A DNA stretch of 64,000 bases from Epiperipatus broadwayi (lineage: Eukaryota; Onychophora; Udeonychophora; Euonychophora; Peripatidae), in contig JAQFVV010000545.1 in NCBI GenBank assembly GCA_028023455.1, positions 126,001 to 190,000 of the forward strand. The letters are read 5' to 3'. A program made the translations under genes and the position numbers. The stretch's first letter is position 1, and each line of letters opens with the position of its first letter. The notes under the pieces are model-generated. The model had not been told where the DNA came from, did no database searches, and saw only the letters and a program-made list of their open reading frames with translations. Positions 12,297 to 21,887 of the stretch are shown one piece after another.

Positions 12297-12446
12297 GAGT
12301 AGGCACTAGATAGGGATTTTATGCACAAACCTTCTGGCATCCATTGGTTACTGTCTTGTTTAGAGTGGCACTACTGTATGGAGAGAGTTTTGCGTATTTT
12401 AACAACAGTTATGAGCAAGCATTGGAAGATAGTGATCATGTGATGT

Positions 12447-12459
12447 TTATAAATTATAA
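12447..12459. repeat. Target-site duplication, right copy
   Basis: TTATAAATTATAA is identical to 11131-11143. Confidence 0.75.
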
Positions 12460-12674
12460 CATATCACAATATGATTTTTGCTGCTAATAAAGTGTATGGT
12501 CTACTTTTTAATGGAGTTACATAATACTTCATAGTAAACAAAAAAAAAATCAATAAAAAATAAAATATCCATATTTATTTTTGAATTTATGGCTGCAATA
12601 GTACATTTAACATAATTAAGAAAATAATATATTTTTCACTACAAATAATTTATTTATTATTCATATATATATTG

Positions 12675-12800
12675 CTTACTATAACCCCTTGCAAATAATT
12701 TTTTTTAATGATTCCTTTATTTTCTTGACAGTTTCAACTGTTCTGCAGTCTTCATCAGAGCTACAATATTGAATGATATAAACATATAACCATTACTTTG
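12675..12800 (-). mobile_element. 3' end of a dispersed element with CTGATGA hairpin
   Basis: On the minus strand the sequence CTGATGAAGACTG precedes a short loop, CAGTTGAAACTGTC, and then an A-rich tail ending AAATTATTTGC. The same organisation, diverged, is found at 29440-29520. The hairpin GACUG/CAGUU sits between CUGAUGA and GAAAC, as in a hammerhead. No stem I could be drawn, so it is called only a repeat end. Confidence 0.5.
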
Positions 12801-12949
12801 TATACATGTAAAAATATATGGTAGTAATTGATGACACACGCTGCAAAAACTATAAAATATGAAAGTTGCCAGGCCATATTTATTTTGGATTTTCTTCCTT
12901 TTTTCTTATTAAAAAAAACAAAAACACTGAATTTGTACTTTGTAATAAT

Positions 12950-13320
12950 TTTTTTTTTATTAACCTCAACAAATTTAGAACACAAAAAATCACACACAAA
13001 ATTTGTAGTTTTTAAAGGTCTTTTTTTATTAACATCAACAAATTTACAACTTATTACATTGGGGGGGGGGTCTTTTTTTGAATGTAAAATTTAGTACACT
13101 TTTCTTATTATCATCAACAAATTTTCAACTTATTACGGTTGTATTTTTGGTTTCCTATTTTTGTTTAAAAAATAAATCATAAAGTTAGTACCCTTTTTTT
13201 TTTAAATAACAAATTTAAAACTTGTTACGCTTTTTTTTTTGTGGTTGCACTGTTGTTGTTTTTTTTTTTTTAAAAAAAAAAAAACCAATATCAATCAATT
13301 TAAAACTTATTACGCTTTTT
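12950..13320 (+). repeat. Degenerate tandem repeat with T/A homopolymers
   Basis: Five diverged copies of a motif close to AACAAATTTANAACTTATTA are spaced about 75-95 bp apart (near 12968, 13037, 13118, 13208, 13292). They are separated by long T runs, and in one case by a G run. The open frames across this stretch are low-complexity artefacts. Confidence 0.55.
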
Positions 13321-14447
13321 TTTTTTTTTTGGTTCCGCTTGAACTGGTATTATTTAGCCATCATCCTGTTTCACCTACTATATTCCATAGCACTTAGTAT
13401 CTTTTCCACCAGTTCGAACCCTCACAGTCCACGTATATAATCAGAAAATTTTATTTTGATATGTAATAGCATATATTTACATGTATGTGCAGATATGTGC
13501 TCACATTTAATATATTAATGTCTGTATGTGTATAATGTATAACACAGTTATAAATTTAAAATTAATAAAATGATATAATTAAATTAAGTTGTGTGAACAT
13601 TATTATATGTGTGTAACCACTTATATATATGTACGAAGAAAGAAATGATTGTAAATGTAAAAGAGTGTGATTCATTGCACAAAATGAATACATAATGAAC
13701 CAAAAATCAAATGACATTCAAATCAACAAAAAATTAATGTTCTCAATAGACTAACCATGAATATGATGCAAAAGTGTTGAAAATGTAACTTGGTACAGTA
13801 AATGTTATTAAATTTTTAATATTTAAACTCTGTTTTAATATTTTTTACATATATTAAACTCTGTTTTAATATTTTTTACATTAAGGGTTTTTGTCTTTCA
13901 ATCAGTATATATAAAATTATTTTTAAAATTACTATCAGTTTATTTATTAAGTCTGGAAATAGTGATATAAAAATTGAGTATATTATATGATTCTAAATTG
14001 ATATTTGGTAGTATATTAAAATACATTTTGATGGGCACTATATGTTTTGAAGAGAATATTCCTGATGCATTACAATTATATTTTAAAATGAAACCAATGA
14101 ATGACAAATCCCCCTTTTTTTTTTTTGAAAAAGGAGAGGTATGACAATAGGGGTTGGGGGAAATTAGATATGATTATTTATAAAAATAAAATAGCAAATA
14201 ATACAGCAAAATGGCATAATATATATATATGTGTGTGTGTGTATTAGAATGTATATATTTCATTTAAAAATTAAAAATTATTAGTTCTTTAAATCCTTTT
14301 TGTATAACCATTGCACATATTCTGAATTTATTTAATACACAACTGCATAATCAGTAACCTTTTTTTAGAGATGTAAAGTAGTTTTATCATTTCAAAGTAC
14401 TAGTGCACACTTTACAATTTAACATTGTTTTTTTTTTTTTTGTTTAG
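13321..14447. other. Intergenic or intronic spacer with short duplications
   Basis: It contains a tandem duplication of about 33 bp near 13825-13885 (AAACTCTGTTTTAATATT twice), a short TA/TG microsatellite near 14221-14242, and a C/T-to-A/G hairpin near 14109-14140. Nothing is coding until the acceptor at 14447. Confidence 0.45.
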
Positions 14448-14570
14448 ATAAATTCAGTTGTGATACTGGTAGAGGAACTTTGAGTTTTTCTGAGAAAACT
14501 TATTCCGATATAGATGATAGTAAAGCCTATTATTGTAATGTGATTCCTTGTGATGAAACAGTTCTTGGAG
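14448..14570 (+). CDS. Internal exon of an unrecognised host gene (exon a)
   Basis: A strong acceptor (long T run, TTTAG) precedes 14448 and a donor GGAG|GTATGT follows 14570. The 123 bases are open in one frame as 2 + 40 codons + 1, so both junctions are phase 1. The 40 residues include a Cys at about 4, a GRGTLSFSEK segment, an acidic DIDDSK and a CNVIPC pair of cysteines. It splices in frame to the exon at 28946 (last base G plus GT gives Gly). Base and codon use are less A+T-extreme than the surroundings. No family was recognised. The nearby retroelements use other frames, so it is not part of one. Confidence 0.6.
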
Positions 14571-14839
14571 GTATGTTTTTTTTAGATATTTGTGATGTAT
14601 AGTAGCCATTCCTAATTTACAATATTTGATTTCAAGATTTGTCATAGATAGTGAAATTTATAAAAAATATTGAATTTATAGAACATGTATGCATTTTTAT
14701 AGATACTTTCAACATGTATTTCAACTCAGTTTTATTTTAAAACTTAAAAAAAAAGATGTTAAAAAAAATTTAATAAGCTATAATTATGATGCACATGCAC
14801 ATCAGCAATTTCATACGTTCATTTATAAAAAAAAAAAAA

Positions 14840-17025
14840 CATTGTTATGGGAAACACTAATACTAGAATTGATAAATGATTGAAGGATAAAAGTGCTATA
14901 AATAAATTTATTTATAGTGATAGAAATGAGAAAGAACATTGACTTGTGGAATTTGCAGTAAAAGGAAATTCTATATTGCGATTTTTTTTTTTTTTTTTTG
15001 AGAAAAATGAGAATGAAAATAAACATGAAAGTTTCCAAATGAAGGTACAGTAGACATGGATTATATTTTGATTAATAAAAAATAAATATTTCAAGATTAT
15101 AATATTTTTAATAAATGTAACACAGAAAATGGTCACCAATTAGTGAGATGTAAGATACATGTTAATGAAAAAAACTAGAGACAAAAATTATCAACAAAAT
15201 CAATATTTACAGTTGATATTCCTAACCTCCAGAAATATTTCAATGACTTTAAATTAGAACTGGCAAATCATTTCAAAATATTAAGAGATTGTGAAAATTG
15301 TTCAGATATGAATGAAATCAACAAGAAGATAACTGATACATTATTAAGAACTGCAACAATGAAAACTGATACAAAAAAGCAGCACTTTGCTAGTAAATTT
15401 GCTACTGAGACAAAACATGTATGAAGAAAATAAGGAATTTGAAAATGATCCATTAAGAAGAATAGAAATCTAGAGTTTATAAAATGGGATGAAATAGAGT
15501 TAATAATGATATAAGAAAATATAATTATGAATTAGCAAGAATTCAAAAATGTAAAACAATATCTTGATATTGATTGAAAATTTATTTCTGCAACAAGAAA
15601 AGATGACACTATTGCAAAAGAAGAGAGATGATATCACAAAATTTGTGAAGGGTTCTATGAATAATTATATAGCAATAAAGAACAATAAACAAAGTATCCT
15701 GTACAATTAATACATTTTCTGAATTGCCCAGTATTTTAAATGAAAAAGTGAGACATGCAATTCAATCTATGAAGAAGATAAAAGTTCCTGATAATGAGTG
15801 AATTATAATCAATGCCTTAAAAGAAGCAGGTAAAGAAATAGAAAAATTGTTGTCAAAGTTATATACCAAATGTCTAAGTGACAAACATATACCAGCTGAT
15901 TGGAAGAATGCAATAGTAATTTTGATATTTAAAAAAGATGATAAAGAAGATATTAGCAATTACAGACCTATTTGTTTTATTAGTTCTAATATAAAATTTT
16001 TACCAAGATAATTACACCTCACATATAGAAAATTTTAGATATTGATAAACTAAAAGTCAAGCTGGATTTAAAAATGCCTTTGCATAGTGGATCACATATA
16101 AACATTGAAAGAAATTATAGAAAGCTATCTCAATAAATATGAGTAGCCATTATCCATTGGATTTCTATATTATGAAAAGGACATTTGATCATTAAGATGT
16201 ATACCCAAAATATTGTCATATTTTGAAGAATATTTATCAAAATGCAACAACTATGATTAAATTGCATAGTTGTGACTCTGTATCTCCAAAACCTTTTACA
16301 GCTGTTTTTCAAGAAATATTCTGTGGATTAAAATGGAGATTATTTAAGTCATCTAGTTTTTTCTGATAATGCAATTGTTTTTGCAAATATTGCTTCAGAG
16401 CTTTGGGAAATATTGCCAGAGTTGTCAGATGAAAGTAAGAAAATAGGACTAAAGATAAATGCTAAAAAGACTAAAATAATGTTCAGTGGATTTTTTCAAA
16501 AGAAAATAAATATTGATTAAATAAAGTCATCAACTACAAATATCTTGGTCAAATTATTAATTCAGATATCAATGTATTAAATGAAATTATTCATAGAATT
16601 AAACTTGGATGGAATGCTTTTGATAGAAATAACAATATTAAAAGAAAATATACTTATGTGTTTTAAAAGGAAGGATTATAATAAATATGTTTTACCACAT
16701 CTTATTTATGAATTGGAGACTTGGACACTTATCAGAAGAGCAATATAGAAAATTCAGTCTATTCAATGAAATATGGAGATATATGTTAGAGTAACAAACA
16801 AGAAGGGATCAAAAATTCAATATATGTTGAGTGAATAAAGTTATTCCTGACATCATTGAAAGAATTAAGACACTGAAATGGAGCTGGGTGGACATATTGT
16901 GGGAAGAGATGATAATAGATGTATAATTGAAGTCTAAAACTTATTTCCAAGAGATTGTAAAAGATCTAGAAAGAAAACACATATGAAATGGATGGATAAA
17001 ATAAAAGTTTGCTGGAGTGGTATGG
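14840..17025 (+). mobile_element. RTE-type LINE copy 2, truncated at both ends
   Basis: Similarity to copy 3 begins abruptly at CATTGTTATGGGA (14839 against 42120), inside the endonuclease, so it is 5'-truncated. It then follows copy 3 through the GDFNA position, the linker, the RT (IKSMKKIKVPDNE-like at about 15763) and the C-terminal block. A large deletion and many stops are present. It stops near 17025, about 115 bases short of the copy 3 3' region, and continues directly into a piece of the ribozyme-bearing repeat. None of its frames can be functional. Confidence 0.85.
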
Positions 17026-17170
17026 AAATATTGGATGAGTAGGAATTAGATAGAGATTGTTGATGCACAAATTTTATAACATCCATTGATTTCTATAGCT
17101 TGCAATGGATCGCATTACTGTGGAAGAAATTAATAACTTGTTAAGCATAAGAAAGGTTGATCATGAGATG
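17023..17170 (+). mobile_element. Retrozyme fragment joined to the LINE
   Basis: These 148 bases match the plus-sense retrozyme unit from TGG-ATATTGGATGAG, immediately 3' of the predicted ribozyme cleavage site, to GATCATG-GATG, the same place where array 1 ends. The ribozyme core itself is absent. Its start overlaps the LINE by TGGA, so the exact joint is uncertain by about four bases. Confidence 0.65.
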
Positions 17171-17219
17171 AGGTATAGTTAGGAGGCAAACATTAACACA
17201 GATTATTAAAATGAAACCA

Positions 17220-18060
17220 TTTATCTTTTGAAATTATATCAGCTCCAAATATCTTGCAAGCCAAAATCAGTTCCTTATTTTAAAGCATGGAATGAATTAT
17301 ACAGAATTAAAACAGTCTGTATTGAAAGGGTGTGAAAATCATGGAATGAATTATTTATAATTAAAAGAGTCTGTATTGAAAGTGTGTAAAAAGTTAAACA
17401 GCTTTGGGATGTGCATAAATTAAAAGAAAGTTTATTTGGGAAGTTAAGCAAATTAATTTTTTAGATCATATAAATGCAGATAAAAGAGAAATATATTTGG
17501 GAAAATAAAGAAATTAAATTTCAGGTCATATAATGTAATATAAAGGCAAGAGTTCTGAATGTAGAAAAGATAAAAGCAGTGAATAATATATTCTTTCCAA
17601 AAATTGCAAAGCATTTACAAGCTTTTCTTGGATTTATGAATTTTTTTGAAAGTCTTCTTTAGAGAAAATTTATATTGCAAATACATTATTTGAACTTCTA
17701 AAGAAAGGACCAAAATAGAATTGGAGTAGAACAGAAGCTTTTAATCAGGCAAAAGGGTTTTTGAATTCAAAAAGTTCTACTATTCCACTATAATAGTGAT
17801 CTGGATGTTACATTGAGATGTGCCAACATATGGGATAGGAAATACAATCATGAATACAAAAGTTGAAAGATACTTATTGCACAGGCAGCAGAAATTTTAG
17901 CAAAAGGTGAACAAAATTATGAACTGGGAAAACTGTTTCAGAATTATAGTCAATTAAATAAAGAAACTCTGGATGCAGTCCTTAAAGTTAAAAAAATTCC
18001 ACCAATATATTTCAGAGTATATATTTAAAATTATGACTAATAATAAATTTCTTAGTATGT
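17220..18060 (+). mobile_element. Ty3/gypsy-like pol fragment (RT/RNase H), decayed
   Basis: Translated pieces follow the usual order of a Ty3/gypsy polyprotein. An RT tail resembles the stretch before LGH-I-ADG (FLDHINAD near 17460). KIKAVNNI-FPK-AKHLQAFLGFMNFF follows, then LFELLKKGP and TEAFNQAK-FLNS near 17740. ILAKGEQNYEL and KETLDAVLKVKK lie near 17900-17990, matching the RNase H region. Stops and frame breaks occur throughout. There is an internal near-duplication of about 55 bases at 17285-17390. No LTRs were found on either side. Confidence 0.7.
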
Positions 18061-19181
18061 ATAATTGAAAATACTAAGCAAATCTCTGAGTGTATAAGTC
18101 ATATGAAGCTAAGATAGTGTAACATTCTAATTGGTTATAAATTATGAGTTGAAATATATTATGCTATCTCGTCCAAATCTAGGCATATTAGAACCATGTT
18201 CTAAAAAATAGAAGTAAATTGTTTGATATATGGAAATCATCCATGATTAATAGTAAAATAATTTATGGAAAAAGAGGATATAGGTTATCAAAAGTTAACC
18301 TCTTAAGCAAGCTAAAACCTTTCACATTACTTTTTGGCAACAAAGAGAAAACTTATTTAAGACTAAAGGAGAAAGATGTATTTCCCAGGGCCTAATCTAC
18401 AAATAGCATGCATTAATATGTGAAAGCAATTGTTTCCATAAGGTAACCACATTTCATTTTGATGAATTCCTGGTAAAAGACAGCACATTATGAAATACAT
18501 AATAAAACTATTAACATGAATTCTGATGAGATAGAGGATGTCCATTCAAAAACTACATGCATGAAAATCCTAGGCTCTCAAAATGAAAAATAACTACATG
18601 AATTTAACAGCAATGAAACTGCTCAAGTGCCAAGTATACCCCTTGCAGAGCAATTTTCATCTAGGAAACATAATAAGATTATTTCAACTTAATATTGAAT
18701 ATATGAAAATCAAAAATGGAACACCTCCACAAATTAATTGTTCAGTATAATAGTTGATGTAATTTTATTTCAGGAGCCCCATCAGTCTTTTAATAATTCA
18801 TATCTTTTTAAAATTTCTGCAATTGACTAGAATGCATTGTAAACATGAAATGGCTAATTTTTTTCAAAACATTTTGTAAAGCATACAACTTCTCTTGAAG
18901 ATAGTTTAAAGGATATTGCAATCACTATTCAGATAGATAATTTTTATGTATGCAATATTTACAAACCTTCCAATATAAACTGGCCTTAATCTCCTCTTCT
19001 AGAACTTCTTATTCTTTCTATATTTATAGAAGATTTCCAATTTTCATAATAATCTTGTAGATTCATAAATGCAGATCAAGCAGGAGTCAACTTTGAGAAT
19101 GAATGGATTTAAACACAGGCACTTACTTTAAAATGCATATTAAGTGCAAACATTATATTCAGACAGATAAGGAATAGAAAC
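18061..19181. other. Non-coding spacer
   Basis: No feature was recognised. A minus-strand open piece at 18363-18545 is uninformative. Confidence 0.4.
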
Positions 19182-19207
19182 AAATTTTCATTTATTGTTT
19201 TCCTAGA
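19182..19207. repeat. Target duplication of the PLE pair, left copy
   Basis: AAATTTTCATTTAT and following bases match AAATTTTTATTTAT at 21888. The first 14 bases differ at one position, and similarity continues weakly beyond. Confidence 0.5.
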
Positions 19208-19334
19208 AGTTTGTGATGGTGGTATTTTGATTGTATTTATATATTGGACTATTTACATCATTCAATATTAAGTATTAAATGTCTTTTAAACTTTTTTTAA
19301 ATTTTCCAATTACATTCAGTTGTTAATAATAACA

Positions 19335-19410
19335 TACAAGTTAGTATTTGCACAAAGTTTTGAAAAAGATTATTTTTCTTTCTTTTTCAGGTGCTGCTGA
19401 CCTGACCAGT
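19335..19410 (-). ncRNA. Hammerhead-like relic in PLE copy B
   Basis: At the place of the 21660-21720 fold, the minus strand reads CUGAAAA, then a hairpin of AAAGA against UCUUU, then CAAAAC and GUGCAAAUACUAAC. The core has lost its conserved G, so it is inactive. The hairpin survives with different bases. Confidence 0.4.
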
Positions 19411-19440
19411 GACAATATTAGCATATTGAATTTTAAAGTA

Positions 19441-19466
19441 ATGCTTTAACCAACTGAGCCATCCTG
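19441..19466 (-). other. tRNA-like A box in PLE copy B
   Basis: On the minus strand, GGATGGCTCAGTTGGTTAAAGC matches the tRNA D-arm and RNA polymerase III A box consensus. The matching B box of copy C is missing here through a deletion. Confidence 0.55.
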
Positions 19467-20630
19467 ATAAAGGCAACAGTCAATAGAAATTTCATATATT
19501 TATCTATGAGATTCCTCCTGATTTATTCACTTTTTTCTGAGAGCAAAATTGATTAATGGTTTTTATACATTATGTGTAGTCATCTAGGTTGACTTTTGGG
19601 GTTATTTGCCATTGCTATGTGAGCAGCTTCTTTGAATATTTTTTTGTTCTTTTTTCTTTCTGTCTAATATTTTCATATTTTCTCAATTGAGCATATGTTC
19701 ATTGGTGCATACATGGTCTGCTACCTTAGATACCTATGTTTTCTCTCTTCTAATCATCAGTTTGTGCTCTTGTAAATCACTTTTTAATGGAGTGATTGGT
19801 TTCACCAATGCACCTTGTTTCACATTCACACAGTATTTCATAGATGTAGTTTTTGCTTTTCAGCATTTTAAGTTTAGCTTTTTGTTGACATTAGAATTTT
19901 TTGTAGTGTGATATATTTCTGGAAAGCTGTTCTGATATTACATTGATTGCAGGTTTTCTTTAATTTGCCTGCTATATAAATACAATATAGTGCCAATAAT
20001 TGGTTTTTTTCTTGTGTTCTTTTTGTTGTCCATTTAAGGTTTTCTTAATAACAACTAATAGATAATCAGTTTTCATAAGAGTTTGTTCCATATAGATCTT
20101 TTCTTTTTTCAAATCTATGGTTTCTAAACAAATTTCTTTTGCTCTGTTCAATAGTGATAGTATGACTCCATGTTTTGTGTTTCTAGGGTGGTTTATGCTG
20201 AGCATTTTTCTGTATGTGTGGGTTTTCTGTAAACTGTAGTTATGATTTTATCATGAAAGAGTCTTGTCACAAGTACATCTAAGAATGCCAGTTTTAGTTC
20301 TTGCTCTGACTCCTGTGATTTTGATTGAAGGGGATATGTTGTTGGTGTGTTCCAGAAAGTTTTTTAGTAGTGATTTACGATGTGGCTGTACAACAGATGT
20401 ATCATCAATAGCAAAGTCAAACCTTAGGTGGATATGAAGTAGTATTTATGATTGTGGTTTTAATCTTCCATGTAAATATTGCTAATCATATTTTTGTTGG
20501 AAGAATAGCTATGGCTTCACCATTGTCATTTCTGATTAGCAATATTTATATAGATGAGTTTGAATCCACAGCCACAAAGACTATTTGATATACACCTAAA
20601 CTTTGACTTCACTATGCTGATGATACATGA

Positions 20631-20966
20631 ATGTATGGCCACGTGATGAAAGCACTACTTCAAACTTTCTGGAAACACATCAACAACATATCCCTTTCAA
20701 TTAAATTCACAATAGAATCAGAATATAAACAAAAATTGACATCCTTAGATGTTCTTGTGACAAGACACACTCATGGCAAAATCAAAACTACAGTTTACAG
20801 AAAACCCACACATACAGGAAAATATTTAGCATGTACATCCAAATCACATCAGAAACGCAAAACCTGCAGTTATACTATCACTATGAAACAGAGCAAAAAA
20901 AGTTTGTTCAGAAACAAGGGATTTGAAATAAAAGATCTATTTAGAACAAACCCTTATGAAAAATGA
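20631..20966 (+). pseudogene. PLE RT thumb and linker fragment (copy C)
   Basis: This is a 111-codon frame in phase with the upstream YADD but separated from it by TGA at 20628. Early residues correspond to the region after the catalytic aspartates, with KFTIESEYKQKLTSLDVLVTR matching FT-E-E---LPFLDVLV-R. HGKIKTTVYRKPTHTGKYL is the strongest PLE signature. The tail is the basic linker towards the nuclease. It would act with the GIY-YIG domain in target-primed insertion. The ATG start is fortuitous. Confidence 0.8.
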
Positions 20967-21184
20967 TTATCCATCAGCTGTTATTAAGTAAATCTTAAAT
21001 AGACTACAAAAAGAACCATTAAAGGAAGAAACTGTTATTGGTATCATGGTGTATCCATACATAACAGACAAATTAAGGAAAATCTACAATCAGTATAACA
21101 TCAGAACACCTTTTCAGAGCTATACTACATTAAAAAGAATTCTAATGTCAACAAAGAACTAAATTTGAAATGCTGAAAAGCAAA

Positions 21185-21453
21185 TACTGCATCTATGACA
21201 TACCACGAGAATGTGGAAGAATTTATATTGGTGAGACCAATCACCCCATTGAAATCAATTGCAAGAGCACAAACTGATGATTAGAAGAGAGAAAATAAAT
21301 ATGTCTAAGGTTGCAGAACATGTATGCACCAATGAACATATGTTCAATTTGGAAAGTACAAAAATTTTGGATATAGAGAAAAATATACAAAAAAAATTCA
21401 AAGCTGCTGCTCATACGACAATGGCAAATAATCCCATAAATCCACCTAGGTGA
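21185..21453 (+). pseudogene. PLE GIY-YIG endonuclease domain (copy C)
   Basis: The upstream piece reads YCIYDIPRECGRIYIGET. This is the PLE form of GIY-YIG, with the CG and YIGET that carry the conserved Tyr and Gly. It stops shortly after (NCKS then a frame break). The frame at 21259-21453 continues with QEHKLMIRRE, VAEHV-TNEH, the H-rich helix and the conserved terminal Asn-rich block. The domain nicks target DNA in active PLEs. The frame break between the two halves inactivates this copy. Confidence 0.8.
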
Positions 21454-21563
21454 CTATAAGTTATGGAAACAACTAATCAACTTTTCTCTTAGGAAAAAGT
21501 GAGAAATCAGGAGCAATCTCAAAGATAAGTATATGAAATTTCTACTGACTGTTGCTTTTAGTA

Positions 21564-21640
21564 GGATGGATCAGTTGGTTAGAGCATTATCATAAAATAC
21601 AATATTCAAGAATCTAAAGGTCCACATTTGATTTTCCATG
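21564..21640 (+). other. tRNA-like module with A and B boxes in PLE 3' region
   Basis: GGATGGATCAGTTGGTTAGAGC resembles a tRNA 5' half and A box. AAAGGTCCACATTTGATTTTCC, about 35 bases on, resembles a T-arm/B box (GGTTCRANNCC, degenerate). Homologous sequence occurs at the same place in copies A and B, so the module belongs to the element. Whether it recruits RNA polymerase III is inference. Confidence 0.55.
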
Positions 21641-21659
21641 GTGGTACTGCCTCTGGTCG

Positions 21660-21720
21660 GGTTAGCATCTGAAGAAGAGAGGAGATTAATACCTCTTGAA
21701 ATATTGTGCATATACTAATC
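21660..21720 (+). ncRNA. Minimal hammerhead-like ribozyme in PLE 3' region
   Basis: Outer stem I pairs GGUUAG with CUAAUC and inner stem I pairs GCAU with GUGC, with an AUAUA bulge. The core is CUGAAGA, which fits CUGANGA. A stem II hairpin has AGAGG against CCUCU, then GAAA. Stem III is one A-U pair closing a UA loop, followed by UU as cleavage dinucleotide. PLEs are known to carry minimal type I hammerheads. The stem II bulge makes activity uncertain. Confidence 0.55.
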
Positions 21721-21731
21721 TGTGTGCTATT

Positions 21732-21839
21732 ACTAACAGTCAAATGTAATTGGAAAATTTAAAATAAAGTTTAATTTTTCTAAAGACTAACAGTCAAATG
21801 TAATTGGAAAATTTAAAATAAAGTTTAATTTTTCTAAAG
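21732..21839 (+). repeat. Perfect 54-bp tandem duplication
   Basis: Two identical 54-base units (21732-21785 and 21786-21839) begin ACTAACAGTCAAATGTAATT. They lie at the very 3' end of PLE copy C. Identity implies a recent event. Confidence 0.9.
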
Positions 21840-21887
21840 ACATTCTGTACTTAGTATTAGATGATAGAATAGTCCAATAAATAATAT

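Larger units (their letters stand above)
11144..12446. mobile_element. Retrozyme array 1: minus-sense units then plus-sense units
   Basis: The array is built from one unit of about 456 bp, repeated head to tail and then inverted. Minus-sense units run from 11144 to about 11643 (start motif GGCAAAACTC at 11146 and again at 11601). Plus-sense units run from there to 12446 (ribozymes at 11781 and 12238, exactly 457 apart). Full units carry a type I hammerhead ribozyme and a near-palindrome CTGAACTCAGTTCAG. There is no coding frame. Exact 13-bp target duplications flank the full 1.3 kb, so both orientations arrived in one insertion. Animal retrozymes are non-autonomous retroelements transcribed and self-cleaved to small circular RNAs. 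Assignment to that class rests on the ribozyme plus the tandem unit. Confidence 0.85.
19208..20495 (-). mobile_element. Penelope-like element, copy B (left arm of inverted pair)
   Basis: Read leftwards from 20495 this copy has the ISNIYMED block after RT motif B, an LLL-DD relic of the catalytic YVDD motif and the thumb. KP-H-KYL-type sequence follows, then a linker (HPRNTKHGVILSLLNRAKEI, residues visible at 19972-20205). A broken GIY-YIG region (CECET-CIGETNHSI near 19820), a tRNA-like A box and a hammerhead-like hairpin make up the rest. It is the mirror image of copy C and shares the same 5' cut-off, so the two form one inverted insertion. The frame is broken in several places. Confidence 0.85.
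20500..21887 (+). mobile_element. Penelope-like element, copy C (right arm of inverted pair)
   Basis: From the left it has AMASPLSFLISNIYIDEFE (RT motif B and following helix, 20510-20570), HYADDT (catalytic YADD at 20613-20624), and the thumb frame 20631-20966. A linker with PYITDKLRKIYNQYNIRTPF follows near 21050. The GIY-YIG domain has CG-RIYIGET near 21225, and its C-terminal frame is 21259-21453. A tRNA-like segment (21564-21640), a hammerhead-like fold (21660-21720) and a duplicated 54-bp unit follow. It lacks the N-terminal half of the RT. Stops near the YADD and after the nuclease show that it is inactive. Confidence 0.9.

Noticed and set aside
12731-12765. Functional hammerhead ribozyme at the CTGATGA hairpin
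   Set aside because: No stem I can be drawn and the stem III loop would be a single base, so it is listed only as a hammerhead-like repeat end.
12761-13440. Three open frames on both strands rich in Phe and Lys
   Set aside because: They are caused by T and A homopolymers in the degenerate tandem repeat.
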